Origin: Archilochus colubris
Lineage: Eukaryota > Chordata > Aves > Apodiformes > Trochilidae
Assembly: GCA_023079485.1 (NCBI GenBank)
Contig: CM041085.1
Coordinates: 29,807,121-29,871,120, forward strand
DNA: 64,000 nt
Direction of reading: 5' to 3'
A model generated the notes under the pieces. The model made no database searches, was not told where the DNA came from, and saw only the letters and a program-made list of their open reading frames with translations. Positions 34,009 to 48,500 of the stretch are shown here, piece after piece. The position numbers were made by a program, and so were the translations under genes. Positions within the stretch are counted from its first letter, which is position 1, and every line of letters starts with the position of its first letter.

Positions 34009-35358
34009 CTTGTGATAGATGCTTCTTAGCATCTATTAAAAGGAGTATAATAGGAGTATAATCAGAAGCAAAGCAGAACAGGTTGCAGTGAGACTTTTTT
34101 ATTTTTATTTTTTAAATCTACTTTTGAAATAGTGCCTTGGTAGAGGAGCCAAAGGCTTTAACAGTTTCTTTGACCAAGTTTTATCAGTGCAACTTGCTCA
34201 TGGTCACCAGTAGCCTTCTGTTTCTAGTCTAAGAACTCCTGTCCACATGTGCCTATTTTTTGAGCAGTTTCAGAGCAAGCATATAATTTTCTAGAGCATA
34301 CTACTTTTTGTAGAGAACTGGGGAGAGAATTATAAAATGGAGGGGAACTAGGGCTAGGAAAACCCACCAAAGACAAACCCTTTTCTGGAAAATAGAAAGC
34401 TGAAGGTGCTGGAGGAAAGAGATGGGTGAAAATAGCCTCCCCTTTTTCTGTAGGAAGCTGGGCATACTGGCTTTAACTGGTCTACAGTTGTGGAGACCCT
34501 TGTGGGGTTCTGTATCTGGGACCCTCTGCTTTTAGATCCTGTGGGTGCACTGTACCAGCAGGCAGTACCTGTTCTGAAGTTGGAGGGACATGACTGATCA
34601 GTGACATTCACGTGCAAGATAAATCATCAGTGGATTTGACTTTTGTCCTTTTTCTCTTACTGCTTTGATCACTACTAATTTATACAATGAAAGGTAATAT
34701 GTTGCTCTTTTTCTGTTAGTTTATTTCTAGTTTTGATGTCCTTGAGCCAGTGTTCTCTGCTTGTACACAACAGAAAAAATAGGATAACTTCTAGTGAAAA
34801 GATGATTTTGACTTGGTGGTGAGTAGATTTTCTGTCTTCTAAGAAGATCTGGATCATGTTTTTGACCAGAGTACTGGGACATGTGGACAAAAGAAGGGGT
34901 TTTGGATAGCAGCAATAGTAGTCATAATGCAGTGATGTTATCTGGAAGTTTCATGTCTAGCTGGAGTGTAGTTGGGAAATCTGATGTAGAAGCACCCTGC
35001 AAAAAAAAAAAACAAAACACCCAAAGAAAGATAAAAAGCCTCCCTGCTTTCACGAGTTTCTAGTCCAAGTAGCTAAGACAGAAAATAAGACGGTCATTGA
35101 AGTGCCTTTGGATTGCTGTATGTAGGATGAGGAAGATAGTTTGCTTAAGCTATATACCTATCTCTTAGATGGTCCTCTCCTTGACCAGAGAATACTCTTC
35201 TTTCAAAATACACTGTATGAGGCTGAGCATCCAATTACCTGTGTCCAAAAAGCTTGTAAAAATACCATGTTCTCATTCAGTTATCACTGAATGTGGCTGT
35301 TGGCAAATTAAGTGCTGAGGAACCTCTTCAGCCAAGGAGAAGTTCCTCCATAGGAATG

Positions 35359-35484
35359 TTTGGGGTTTTTTTGTTTTGTTTTGTGGGTTTTTTTGTTTGG
35401 TTGTTTTGTTTGTTTGTTTTTTGTTTTTGTTTTGTTTTGTTGGGTTTTTTTGGCTTTTTTTTCTGGGGGGGTGGGATGGGGGAA
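35359..35484 (+). repeat. G/T-rich tract, longest in the window
   Basis: TTTGGGGTTTTTTTG followed by TTTTGTTTTG and TTTGTTTG units, ending in a G-rich stretch (GGGGGGGTGGGATGGGGG) at 35465-35481 that could support a G-quadruplex. Confidence 0.85.
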
Positions 35485-38400
35485 GGAAGGGCAAGCATAA
35501 AGCTGGGTTGCTGCAACAGAAGCACTGTAGTATGTATTATCTTGTATTTACCCAGTACTTGTCCAGAATATAAAATGTTGGAATTGTGTGGGCTCCAAAG
35601 CTATGTACAAAATTTTAGCAGAAGGCTAAGAATCATTTTGTTGCCTTTTTTGTAGAAAATTGCTTTCCTGTTCATTGTCACATGCTGGTGTGTATTTTGC
35701 AATCCTTATCTGCTCTTAAATTGGCTTGGAGTGAAATGTTGGGGTGGGGGTCAGCAATCCACCTTTGCTGGGACACTGGGTCTGGTTTGAATGTTCCAGC
35801 AAAGCACTGCATAGTTCTTTTCTCCATCTCCCTCCTCCTCAGCAGAGAGAGATGTGAAAGTCATCCAGACAGTAGCTTCTGTATTCTGTAAACACACCAA
35901 AGGTCATAAAAATACACAGTGCTAACATTAGCTCCTGCTTTTAGCCTCTCCTACCCCCATTTGACCACATATGATTGCATAAAAAGGTGAACAGTCATCC
36001 TCAAACTTAACAGTGAGGAAAAGGTAAACTTGGTCAACTCTATAATAGGATAAATTTTTTCTTAGTAGATGTTACTAGACTTGAGTTCTGTTTACTTTCT
36101 ACATTTCTGTCTTGCCACAACTTTTGCTCTGAGTTTTACTTGAGTGGTCATAAAGATCTCCAGTTACCTGGGATTAGACACAGTTGTTTTACCCCTTGGT
36201 TAAAGTTTGCACACAGTGCTGTCTGGGTAAGTGACAAATGTATCAAGAATGGGATGTTTAGCAGAGTATAAACATTTAATGGCACAGGCCTGTCCTCTCC
36301 CACACAGATAGGGTAGACAGGTTTAACTTTGTAAAAGAATTTGTGCTCTCTTTAAAATATTTGAGCTCTTCCAGGAGAGACACTAAGTAGCATGTCAATA
36401 CATTGAAATAAGGCCTATAAAATGGAGCTTTGTTTTTTCTGGAATTTACTCATTTCTAGCCCCTGTGCAATTCTCCCCAAAACTCAAACAGTGAGGACAG
36501 CAGTTACTGTGAATGAACAGAACATGCTTGGCCTGTAAGCAGAAGGTGCACTTCAGGTTATGGTATTATACTTTTGCTCTAAAAACTTCCAGGAAGAAAT
36601 GTAACTTCTCTGTCTTTAAGGTTCGTGGTAAACTGTGAAAATATGGAAAGGCATTCCTAGTGTTAAGTTGTATTCTTCCCCTTCCCTGCCAGCCTCCTGC
36701 CCAAAAAATAGAAGTGGCTTAATAAACCTCTGAGAACAAGCTATGTGAAGGTGCTGACTTGCTCCAACCTATTTCAGGGCTTAGATTAAGGATCTATCCC
36801 TTATAGATTCAGGGATCTATAACCTCACTGGAAGCTGCTGTGTCCAAGTGAGCTGCTGCGGAGATCTGTATCCAAAAGTGGCAATTAGCATTTCAAACTC
36901 TTGATTTCAGTGCCTTTTGTTTGGAGATGTATGATCTGACACCTACTGTTTTATTTAGGCTTGGGAGGCTTGGCTTTTTGTGTCTTGTTTCCTCTGCCCA
37001 GCTGTGAGGATACCATTCTAACACCATTGCAGTCAAGAGTAAAGCCCTAATTTGCTGTCAGTAACAGCAGGACTGGACTCCCAGTGCTCTGTTGCCTACT
37101 TTCAGTGAACAGCAGGTGCCTCAGCTTTTTAAGTGGTTGGTCCAACTAGGATAAATCCCAAAAGACAATGGACTAGTGGACACCCTGCACAGAAACTGGA
37201 GTTTCCAGAGCCCAAGCTTAGGCAGAGAGGAATTCCCAGAGCTGCAGCCCAGGACAATAGCCACAGGACTGCATGGGGCAGGAAGTCATCTCCAGCCCCA
37301 ATCCTTCTTACACCGAGCTGGTGGGGCTGGAGCTCTTGAAAGCATGCAGGAGGCTGTGAATGTTCAGACTGCTGCACAACTGGAGCTGGTGCCACTGTGG
37401 GCAGTAGTGTCACATTGTGCAAGCATTTCTGCACTGAAAGCAGGGACCTTTTCCCCATTTCATGTATTTCCTGCTCCTCTGGAGTCAGAGAGAAGGAATG
37501 GCTTTGCTTAGGCTGTCTCATCCCTCTTATTTGGCCCAGGTACTGTTACCTGAGGCTTACGGTCTTCCTGGTCCAACTCTGTGCCTCTGGCATCCTTGTT
37601 AAATCTGCCTTTACTTTTGGAAATCCAGACATTGGCTTTTATTTAGAGATGTAACTCTCCATTCCCTTTAAAATTCTTTTCATTCTTTAGTTTTGAACGA
37701 AAAGCAGTGATAGTTTAGGAAAAAAAAAAAGAGGGGGAAGGAACATATTCCATGTTATCCAAACTTCAGCTCCACTGACTGTTGGCTCCACTTTCCCAGC
37801 TTGTAATGTCAACAGAAGTCTTGAAGATTAAGAAAAGACATCAGATTTCTCTGGCTGGCTTAAAGTTACCCTACTGGGAAATGTTGAAGACCCTTTTTCC
37901 TTCTGCCAAGGAATTTCTTAGGAAGTTTAATAAATAAATTTTAAAAGTCTGAAGAAAGCCAAGGCTTCTACTGGACTGAAACAGACATGAACCTCCTGAA
38001 CAGTGCAAAGTGTGCAGCAGTCTTGTGGCCAGGATTCATTAGCATCCTGCCTGCACACCACCAGGACTGCTGCCACACACCATGGTATCCACAGTTGCCA
38101 CACCCCACTGCCTAATCTAGTCTTGGACTTCATCTCCTCTGGTTGCCTGTCTAGCTGCTCCAGATTTTCACTTTCTCTAAACACTGGGAATTCTTCTAGA
38201 CTTTTTCTTCTCTTTTCTGCCTTTTCCCCAGGCCATCAAACAAGAACATCCTAACATCCACATAGCTACTGTGGGTACCCCTGGACACCCATGAGTTTTA
38301 ATGTTTTGAAGTTATTGGGGTGGGTGGAGATTTTTGTTTCTTGAGAAATCAAATAAGCCTAAATTTTTGAAGACCCCTAAATGAGATCATAATTAAGCTT

Positions 38401-38929
38401 ACTGTAGAATGGAAGCAGTGGTATGGGTATTTTTTTCTTAGAATATGTTTATAAACATCTGACAGAATAATTGAAGTTGGTTTTAGGAACTAGTATTGTC
38501 AAAAGAGGAATTTTCTCTGGAGCCCTTCTAATGTGGTGAAGAATAGTCCCTACCTTGCTTTTGTCTGCAGTCAGCAACACTGCAGTAGAGCGTGCAAGGA
38601 TGCTCAATGTGTGCATGTGTTTTGACAGTGGCACCAAATCTTATGCCTTTGCAATCACTACTTCTCCCACATGCTGTTTGTTACCTGCTTGCTAGCATAG
38701 TCTAGGATAAAAATTATGCCTTTTTGGGATTAGGATACACATTAGGAAGGACTCATTTCAAAAGCGATTGGGATAGGGGCTCAGGGAGTAGAGGATCCAG
38801 CTGCTGGGGTGGCTCCTGCTTTCCCTGTCTGAGTATGCACTGGCTGACGCTAATGGCAGGGGCAGAGCCTCCCTCCATTCCCCTTCTGTATTTGCATCAG
38901 ATAAGGCAGTAATTTCAGATGGGAGCAAA

Positions 38930-39560
38930 CTTTCACTTCATTAACACTGGCATCATTAGTGGAAAGGGGTAATTCACCGCATGATCCAGACCTGCATGGA
39001 GCAATCCAGTGGCAGTGCTAATTAGTACCTTAGTGCCACATGAACACTTCTCCACAGTCACTTTGGCTGGGGCCCCAACTAATTTCATATGAATCACTAA
39101 GCAGCCATTGCCTGGTAACTAGTTTTGGCCTCTAACTGCTTTGCCAAGACCTCCGACCCTGCTGCCGAGGATAAATGACATCCTGTTGATATCTGTCCTT
39201 TGGGCAGCTGCTGAACTCCCACAGCAGCTTTGGTTTGCAGCCTCCCTGGAAAGATAGGGCTCCAGGCATTGCAACATATCCCTGACATGAACGTAACGAG
39301 TGAGATTAGGGGCTGACCAGGCAGAGTCACAATAAGCAGAAGCTCAAGTTGGACCCTGGAAATGTTTCTTCCTTTTTGGTCTACTTTTTGGAGCAAGGGA
39401 GAGAGGAGGGGGGAGAGCGGGAGTGCTGAGGCAGGGCTGACAGCTCTCTCCAGATTGCCAGGAGACACAGCCTGACACTTTTATGCATTTTATTTTGCCT
39501 CCAATCATTTGACATGTCTGTACAACATGATTACGTGCATGGCACCATGAAGAGCTGCAG
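38930..39560. promoter_or_regulatory. Candidate conserved noncoding element
   Basis: A TE-free stretch of balanced base composition, rich in homeodomain-type words (CTAATTAG at 39018-39025, ACTAATTT near 39078, TTTTATGCATTTTATT at 39479-39494, CCAATCATTTGACA near 39501-39514). It has no low-complexity sequence and no long frame with codon character. Calling it an enhancer is inference; conservation cannot be seen from one genome. Confidence 0.3.
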
Positions 39561-42500
39561 GGGAAATATCTATGGTGTGGGATTGCTTGGGATGACAGAG
39601 GAGGAGAGTAGTGTGTTTTCACAGGGGTGCAGACAGGGTTTATGCAGGAGTTGTAAGGAAGCTAATTTAAGCTTTCTGATTGTCTGTATTTTGTAGTTAG
39701 ACAAGGCCTTGGTGTGGTGCTAAGTGAGCTATTACCGACAATGAGAAAGTATCTTCTGGTCAGGAGTTCAGAATGTTGAATTGTCTGCCATTAAATTATG
39801 GTGTGGTGCCTATCCTTGAGGGTTGGTTTGGTTTTGACCAATATATTTTAGTTGTTTTCTTCATACCTACTGCCTCAGATACTTGAGACACTCCCTAATA
39901 CCCCAAGAACAGGCCCCACCTGCCCAGAGCAAGGTTCAGTTAGAAATCACATCCTGAGAGTATCCTGACTGCTGGTGTTCCACAGAAACCTTCCACCACA
40001 TTCATATCTCTCTGGTGCTGTTGACAACAATTAAGCTAAATCTTGTCTAATTTAAACTTCTGGGGAACACAGCAGGAAGAATAATGAGAAACTTCTTATT
40101 GGAAAAGAAAAAACTAAGCATCCAACCCCCCTAAAATCCCTGAAAAAACCCAAACCCAGTATTAGTACAGAAATAAAAGTTACTCATCCAGCTCTGATTC
40201 TTAAATCTAACTGCTGTGAAAAAAGAGGTCCCAGCAATGAAATCTTCATAATACCCTCTTCTTTAATTTTGTACTGAGAATTAATTCTTTCTGTTGAAGT
40301 TTGGGGTTTTTGTTTGGTTTTGGGGTTTTGTTTGTTTGGTTTTTTTATTTGGGGTTTTTTTTCCCTTTTTTTCCTGACAATTTGCAGTCAGTAAAACTTA
40401 CAAGGCCCTGTTTATAAGGGGTCTTTTCTGTAGTTCTGGACACATTTCAGTTTGTATTTATGCGTGACCCTCTGAAATTATTTTTTTTCCCCTTGGTTTC
40501 TGTACTTAACTGAAGTTGCGCTCAGCCCCTTGGTTTACAGACCATCACCATATAGCACTTAATTTCAAATTTATTAAGTTTAGTGAAGGATGTAATGATC
40601 CCCATTTGTGTGTGTTTTTCCAAAGTACTGCTGACAAAAGCTGTGTAGATGTACCTCATGACTACTGTTTATGGTAGATTAAGCTTGTTCAGCATTTGTC
40701 AGTAAAGCACCCTGTTTGCAATTAAAATAAAAGGATTTTGTGATGGGGTTGTTTTTGTGATTTGGATTAATAATTAACCTAATCTGACAAAAACTATCTG
40801 GTAAAAACGGCTAGACTGGACAGAGAGGTGGCAGAAAGCTTCTCAGGGGGAAGAAGGCAACCTTTGGAAATGAACAGTAAATCTAGTAGGTTAACTCTGC
40901 AGAGACTCAGAAACCATCTAGCTAGATCATTATATTTTCAACAGTGAAATAAAGTTTAAACTGCCTTTTTTTTTTTGTCCCCAGGAACATATTCCTGTGT
41001 GATAGCAACCAAGCCAAAGTATGCTATGTAAGCTGTTGTGTCAAATCAGGAAACAAGAGAATTTGTGGACCCTGGGGAGAAAGCTCTATAAATGCTTTCA
41101 CACGTATAACCATGACAAAACTGCTGTGTTTCTGGGCTGATTTAACTTCTGTTTTAATTTGGTAGATTACTTTTAATGGAGGTGAGTTAGTTATGAGAAA
41201 GCCAAATTACAGCTATAGTTGTCTAAGGGTCTTGTAAGGGCAAACTAAGAGGGAAATGAGTCTGGATTTTTAAGATACAGCCTGAGTGGAAAAGAAAGGA
41301 GTATGATCATACTGATGGCACACGAACTGAGGGGAAAGGCAACATGTGTGGCATGATCCCCTGGATATTCCAGCATCTAAAAATTTCTCCTTGACCTGCA
41401 CCTCCATGTTGCCTTTTTGTACATAAAAATATTTTATTTTTAAAAAGGCAAAAGCTTATGTTCTTCATTATCAAGGACAGTGGAAAATCTGCAAAAATTT
41501 GGGACTTGAAAAACAAAGCAGATGAAGTCAGTGGGTGGTCTGCGTTCACTGTAACATCTTCTCACGTGTCTGGACACTGAATTTGTTGTAATCACTTTCA
41601 CTTTATAAGCATATATCTGGGTGGGAAAGGAGTAGGGGTAAGAAAAAAGTAACAAATGTTATTTACTGAGACAGTATGTTCCTACCAATACTGGTTTTAA
41701 AAAACAAAGTAAAGATGCTTCAGGAAAGGAAACATGAAACACTGTTTTGGTAAAGAATTGCATTATTTATATTTTTGAATCACAGCCCAGCCTCAGCTCT
41801 TTTGTGTCACTGTCAATAGTTTCATTTAATTTTTAATCCTGCTTTTGTTTCTTACTTAAATGAAGATCATATGTTAAATACTTTCCCTTAAACAAATGCT
41901 GATCCGCTGCAAGTCCCAAACCCATGGATATTTCAGCTCCTAAAAGAGACAGACTCCCCCTGTCTTTCTTTATTCGGGAAATACCTCCACTATTCTGCAT
42001 TTACCAGTAGCAGCAGGAGGCTTTTCAGATGCAGAGTGGCCAGGTCAGTGCAGCCAGACACCAGTGGGCAGAGCTTCTTATGTTACTGGGCAGATGCGCT
42101 CCTTAAGGAAGAGAAAACAGATTTTTAAATTTAATTTAATTTATTTTAGTTTTCCTTTTTACGAGGAGCAATTAAACTCTTAAAAAAAGGAGAAAGCCAT
42201 TCTGCATTTAGTGTGTATCTCAGTCCAGGGCTGCCTTCACTTGCCCTTCATAGCAAATATAGTGATGGAGTAGTCGTACAGGATGCAGTGGAGTTCCGTC
42301 CCTTTTGTCCTCGAATACCAGGCTCTCTGCAAGGTTATCTGAAATGGCTTTTAACAACCACTCAGATTTTAATTCGATCCGCAGCCTGTGACCCTCGGGT
42401 TTGCTCCGGAGTCCGGGTGCCTGCCCTACACACCTCTCCCTGCAGTGACAACACAAGGCCCCGGGGGGTTCCCTCCTGCTCCATGGGGACAGCCCCTGGC

Positions 42501-45500
42501 TTTGCAGCCTGGGGGGTCAGCACGGTGTTTTCTGTCATATGGGCAGCCTGAGGTCCCACTGTAGGGTTTCTACATAGCCCAAAGGTATTAGGGCAAACTC
42601 TACAAACTTCTTCATCAATAATGCTATGCTTGTAGATATAACTCTACTTTTGCAGATACCTACTGTATATTACATCACCCTTTACATTATTATGATATGG
42701 CCTTCTCTGGAGCTTTCTCAGGGAGTAAGGTCTTACTTTTCAGTTGCTAGCACAGCAAGCAGGACCGTGAAGGTGAAATTGTCACAAGAATGTTTTTGCT
42801 CTAAGGTGATGGTGTATCTGACTGCTTTGCAAAATTCATGCTGTGGGAAGTTCCTCAGATACTGTAATTTTGTTTCCTGTTTCTTCCAAAGCAAGAGCCA
42901 GGATTTTTTTACACATACATCCTCTGTACTCCTGATTCCTTTGGTTTACTGAATAGTGCTGCATTAATGTAGCAAATCTGCCTCTGCTTCAAGGATGGTG
43001 AAGTTCGTAGCAATTCTGACCCGATACAGAAGACAATTCTGTGACTAAATTGCTTCCTCAGGATTGTTTTGTTCCTCACCGCTGCATCACAGCCAGGAGC
43101 AGATATAACTCAGTTCTCAGATACTTCTGCACATTTTCTTGATTGTAGTGTTTTTTGGGTTTTTTCGTTTTGTTTTGGGTTGGGTTTTTTTGTTTGTTTG
43201 GGAGGTTTTTGGGTTTTTTTGGTGGGTTTTTTTTTTTTTTGGTTGATTTTTTTTCCCTTAAGTAATAGTAAAACTAATTTGGTACAAACCATGGTGCAAG
43301 GTGACTTGGAGTATGGCAGTATGCTGTCCCTGAAGCTGAGTAATCAATCCTCCCCAGTTGATCCATGCCCACCAGTAGAAAAGGTTGAGTCCTAGTTTTG
43401 AGACCATCTCCTCTAGGAGTTGCAGAAGATGCAGAGCTCTAATTCTTTTGCATTACCTTGTGCATGTGCAGTGATGTGCCTACAGCCTGTGTCCTTGCAT
43501 ATGTGCAGCAGCAGTGTTAGCCCTGCTGCTTCTCAGCAAGCTGTTGGCAAACACAAGAGGAGACATTTTCTGCCCGGAGAGCTGCACACTTCCTTGGGGG
43601 TAAACATGGCAGGTTATTATTCCCGAATATAGTAAATTTAATTTCAAATGTAGATTTAATTCTTTGTAAAGGTTAAATACTTCTTACACATTACTGATAT
43701 CTCACAGGATTTCAAGATTCAACTGGTTTTTATCTTCTGTGTGAGTGAGTTATGTGCTGTGCTTTATGTCAACTAAATTAATTTATGCCAACATCAACTA
43801 ATTCAATGTATCCACAATTTCTCAGAACCAAGCAAATGGATATGAGGCTGTGTATATAAATCTCCTTACACCAGCTACAGTGTTGGGGTTCATCTGGGTT
43901 TGTTTTTTCTATTTTTATTGTTGTTGGTTTTTTGCTTGCTTGTAGGGTTTTTTTGTTGGTTTTGTTTCTTTAAATATTAGAGGATCTGCTCCTTTTATAT
44001 TACACTCTTGAATGCAACTGGGGCTCAGTGTACCTTCTTCACTTTCATTAAGATATCCTTTGATAATTTATATCAGTATTCAGCTCTCTATATTACCAAA
44101 TTGGTGCACAAGAGTCTTAAGAAGGCTCAAGAAAGTCTATTCTGGCTGGACTGTAAAGTGTTTCCTGCTTTGAATGTTACCATTGATTATAAAAAAATTA
44201 GGTGGACTCAGATTCATATGGAGTCTTAAATGCCAGAATTGTGGATTTAATTGTAGTGTATATCCTTATCCTTTTATAGTAGAAGTTTAGTTAATTGTAG
44301 AATTAAATGACTTTGTTTTCCACTGCTGTGAGTCTCTATTGTATTTGGCACAAGTTTAAACAGCCTTGTAGCATCCAGCCTTTGCTGGATCATAAAGCAA
44401 AGACCCTCCCTAGGAAAACAAATGGAATTTATTTCCACCATTTCTAGGGAGATTAATGACAGTGTTAGTAGGGTTTTTCTCCCCCTTTGTCCTGTAAATC
44501 TCAGTTCTATTCTACTAAACTGCCTTTTAAAGCAAATAAAATAAAACTCTTAAGTTTTCCAGAGGCACTGTTCAAGGGGCAGTATTTTGTTCACCCCACA
44601 AAATTTTCATGGCCTTGTGGATGTTGGAGAGGACATATATACAGGATTAGGCATGCTGGCAGATACTACTGGGGTTTGCTGTTGCAGGAGGAAGGGGCCA
44701 TGTATCAGCTGATGCTGCTGATGTGGTGATGGATTAGTGGACAGAGAAAGGTTTGCATTGTGCTAAAAATGGAAGGATTAGCAGCTGCCTTTGTTGAATC
44801 AGGCTGGAGGGAGGAGGAGACCAGCAACATGCTGTGGCCACTGGTTTGTACTAAATATGCTACCAGCATCCTCTACTGCTAATCTCCCTCCTCTTTCTTC
44901 AATGAGAAAAATACTTCTGAGGACATTTCCTCGTATCAGAAGAAACTCTTATTTTTGTTTCTTCCCCTTTCCATATGTTTGGGGTTTTTTTTATTTTATT
45001 ATTACTCTGATTGCATTTTTAACTGTTTCTAATCCAAAGTAAGTTCCAGCTAGAAAAGAGTTACAGTTGTTATCCTAACCGCAAAGGTAGATCCCATACT
45101 GAAGTAACAGAGATATTTGTACATATAGATTTGTTAAGTGCTACAGCTCTGTGACTGGACAAATTGAGATCCACTCCTGTGATGTGAAGTTTGAGTTCAG
45201 ATCCACCTCTAGAAGTGATAAACCATGGTGTTTTCATTTCCTCAGAGAAGAGTAAATTGGTTGCTTTTGTTGATTTTTAGCACTTAGTTCCCTAAAACTC
45301 CTGTTTCACTATCTTGGTACAGTTCAGCAGTCAAGAGCCTTATGTTTGGCACAAGACCTGTTTCATGACTGGTGATGGACTCTGGTGAGATGCTTGCTCT
45401 GATGCTTGTTCCGTCTTGACATCTTGCCCTCCCCTCTGCTGTGGACTGCCACCCCATGAGAGTCCTCAGGAAGGATGGTGTTTCCATACCTGTTGATATC

Positions 45501-48500
45501 TGTGTCAGAAAGGGCTGGAGTAGAACCTTAAGTCACTTCTGAATATGGATCTGAGCTCACTTACTGGGATGTGAATGGGAGTATCTGTGTCACCATGCAA
45601 ATGACACCTGCCATCTCTGCCACCTGCCTGCAGTGGGTGGAGGGGTACACATTGTGGCACATACTCCCCAAATCTGATGCAGGTCCTGAGGCTGTGCTTA
45701 GGTGTTTTGCTGGATTAGGCTGCTACCCATTCAAGGTCCTACAACATTTTTAAATGCCATTTGGCCAAATGAAATTGTGTTCCTCCAGGAGATGGATTTG
45801 AATCAGGTAGTTCCATTTGATCTTAGTAGAGATCTAATAGTGAGTGAAAATCCCCTTTTCAGAATAGCATTGCAATCAGTGAAGCTTCTCCTGCTGGCTG
45901 AATCTAGAGGTAAAGAGTCCTTTGCAAAAAAAAAAAAAAAAAAAAGGAATAAAACAGGGGGTCAGAGTACATGCAGAGCTCATCGTTTCTGACCACTGTG
46001 ACTGCCCACCAGGTCAGTTGTGTGTGTAGTATTCCTGGGGGCAGCAGCTCTTTACAAAACCTAGAGCTTCTACTATGGGCAGCAAAACTGGGTTTATACT
46101 AATACAGGATGTGGAATTGTCGCATTTTTTAAATACCTACAAAGAGCTTGGTATTTTAGATCTAATTTTAGACATCTTTGTACAAAGATAAACCATGAGA
46201 TCACTAAAATATGTTGTAGTACAGTACAGCAGCACAAAGTATTCTAGGCTTCTTGTGATTGGTCACTTGGCAACATCTCTCCATATTTCAGATTTCTTTT
46301 AATTTACAGATAAATACCAGCCTGCACTTAGGAGCCAAAATTCTGAAAACAGAGCACTTAAATAATAATCTCAATGCTATGAATTTGTTTTGTCCTCTCT
46401 GAGCTACGCTCCTGTGAGCTCTTCAGAAAGCATGATGATTTGGTTTAGGGTCTTGCTGTAAATTAAATTATTAATTTGGGTTTTCTACTTTATAAAACAT
46501 TGTCTCTGTAGGACAGCTCACTCCTGTGAAGAATTCTGTTGAACATGATGGTCAAAGAACGTAAAAAAAATTTTTGAAATGTATTTAAAACTTAATTTAA
46601 AAACTAAAACTACAGAGGGTAATTAACAAACGTAAATGCTGTATAAAACAGATGATCCTTCTTGTTTGAGAGTAGATCAGTGCTGGGGGATGCTTGTCAT
46701 GTGGGGTCTGCCCAGACAGATCTGAACAAGAACAGAAAAACATTTGAAGAAAAGAGAACTATTGCTTTCTTGTCAGACTCCTGATTTGCTGCCTTATTTT
46801 CTCTCACATAATCTAGAATATTTGGGATTTTCAACTGTGAAAGAGAGGAAAAGGTGTTGGCAGGTATATGCAGGAGCACTGCTTAGGGAAAATGATGCAA
46901 AGAAATTTCCAAGTGAGAAAGCATATCACCATTTTCCTCTCAGAAAGTTGCTTGGGAAGTTAGGACAGAAAGAGGTTAGGAAGAATTTTACTATGTCTCA
47001 CTTCCAGTTTTATTTCTTTTTCTTCAGGGGGACAAATACCTCTTAAAAGCAGAATTGGGAAGAAAGGGAGTTCTTTTCATCTCGCTGTCTCTAGACTGTT
47101 GTAATGATTTTTCAACTATCTCTAAGCATGATTGTTGCACAAGCCTTTCATCATGATAGGCAGCTGTCATAGCTGTAAAGGGCACACTTGAGGGACAGAT
47201 TAAATTAATACTGAAACTCCACCAAATCTTAAAGACTTGAAAGAGATCTCTGGTGCTCTCCAGTTCAACACTGTCTCATAGCAAACATCCACTCAATATA
47301 CAGCTATGTGTCAGTAATCTTTATCTGCAGAGAGGCAAGGTGATCGGGGAGAAGAGGATGACCTTTATTTTTTTTTAATCTGTAAAAACACAAGAAGATT
47401 ATGTAGCCTCAACAAGAAGGGCAAGGATTTTTGGAAAACTTACTGACCTGATCTCATTGGAATATTTAATCCATGTACTTGAAAACATACCTTACTTATC
47501 TGGATATAAATGTCTGAGGACAAAGAAATTTACTAAATTGGAGGATTTTTTGACATATTGTTGAAGAATTAAATAGCTCTTACTGGAAACAAGGAATAAA
47601 ACTTACTGTAGCCCATATTAGGTAAGAATATGATACAGACCAAAGTCCATGAAGCTTGTGGAGGTACTTAGATGGAAATGAAGTCAGGTCTACAAGATGC
47701 TGTGTTCAAAGATTCATGTAAATGAATCCACATGGAAAAACACCCAACCAAAACCAAAAAAACCCCACATATGTTGTGATTTCATTGGAGAGGGGAGACT
47801 GACTAAAATCCCAAAGAGGTATGCAAAGTCCTTACTACATCCTGATATATGTGATTTGACAGAACAACAGCCAAAAACGTCCTCATGCTCATGGTCAGTA
47901 AATCTGAGTTATTTGGGAGATGGATGTGAGCCAACAAAAGTCTTTCCAGGAGCAGCCCATGGGATCTCAAATTAATTTCTTCCTCTGCTATATGTCAAGT
48001 GGTTTTATACAGTACTGCTTTTCCCTCCCTCCCCTTTTTCTTTTTTAATCGCACACAATCTGAGAGTGTGAGATATTTGGTGTCCTTCCTTCCCTTCAGA
48101 AGTCCAATATATTTCCATCTCTCTGTAGAGCAATAGCAAAGGAAAGAATAACTTCAGACTACACCCGTGATTTGTTCAAGCTCCTCTGCATGTTCTGACA
48201 GAGCAGCCTGTGGGAGCAGCTGGTGTCAGCCTGGGTGCAGGCGGCTGCATTCAGATGGTGTCTGAGTACGCTTATGCTACAATTAATCACCTTCTAATGT
48301 TAATCCATTTCTACCCCTTTAAAACCCAGTGGTGAAGAGGTGAATTCTGCTTCCCCAATGACTCATGAGAGCTCTTCCTTCCTGGGCCTCAGGTGGCCTT
48401 CAGATGGGCTGGCAGAACATTGACAAGGTTTCCCTAGGGCAGGCAGGGCCCTGGACACCTGAGTATTTTTGGTTCCTTGCCAACTCTCTCCTGGGCTTGT

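Larger units (their letters stand above)
31695..38890. other. Unique intergenic sequence with G/T-rich tracts
   Basis: No recognised gene or transposon. G/T-rich tracts occur at about 32465-32496, 33927-34008 and 35359-35484. A 152-codon stop-free frame on the minus strand (33055-32597) matches nothing I know. Another of about 130 codons lies at 37521-37129 on the minus strand. Neither has clear splice or promoter context. Confidence 0.5.
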
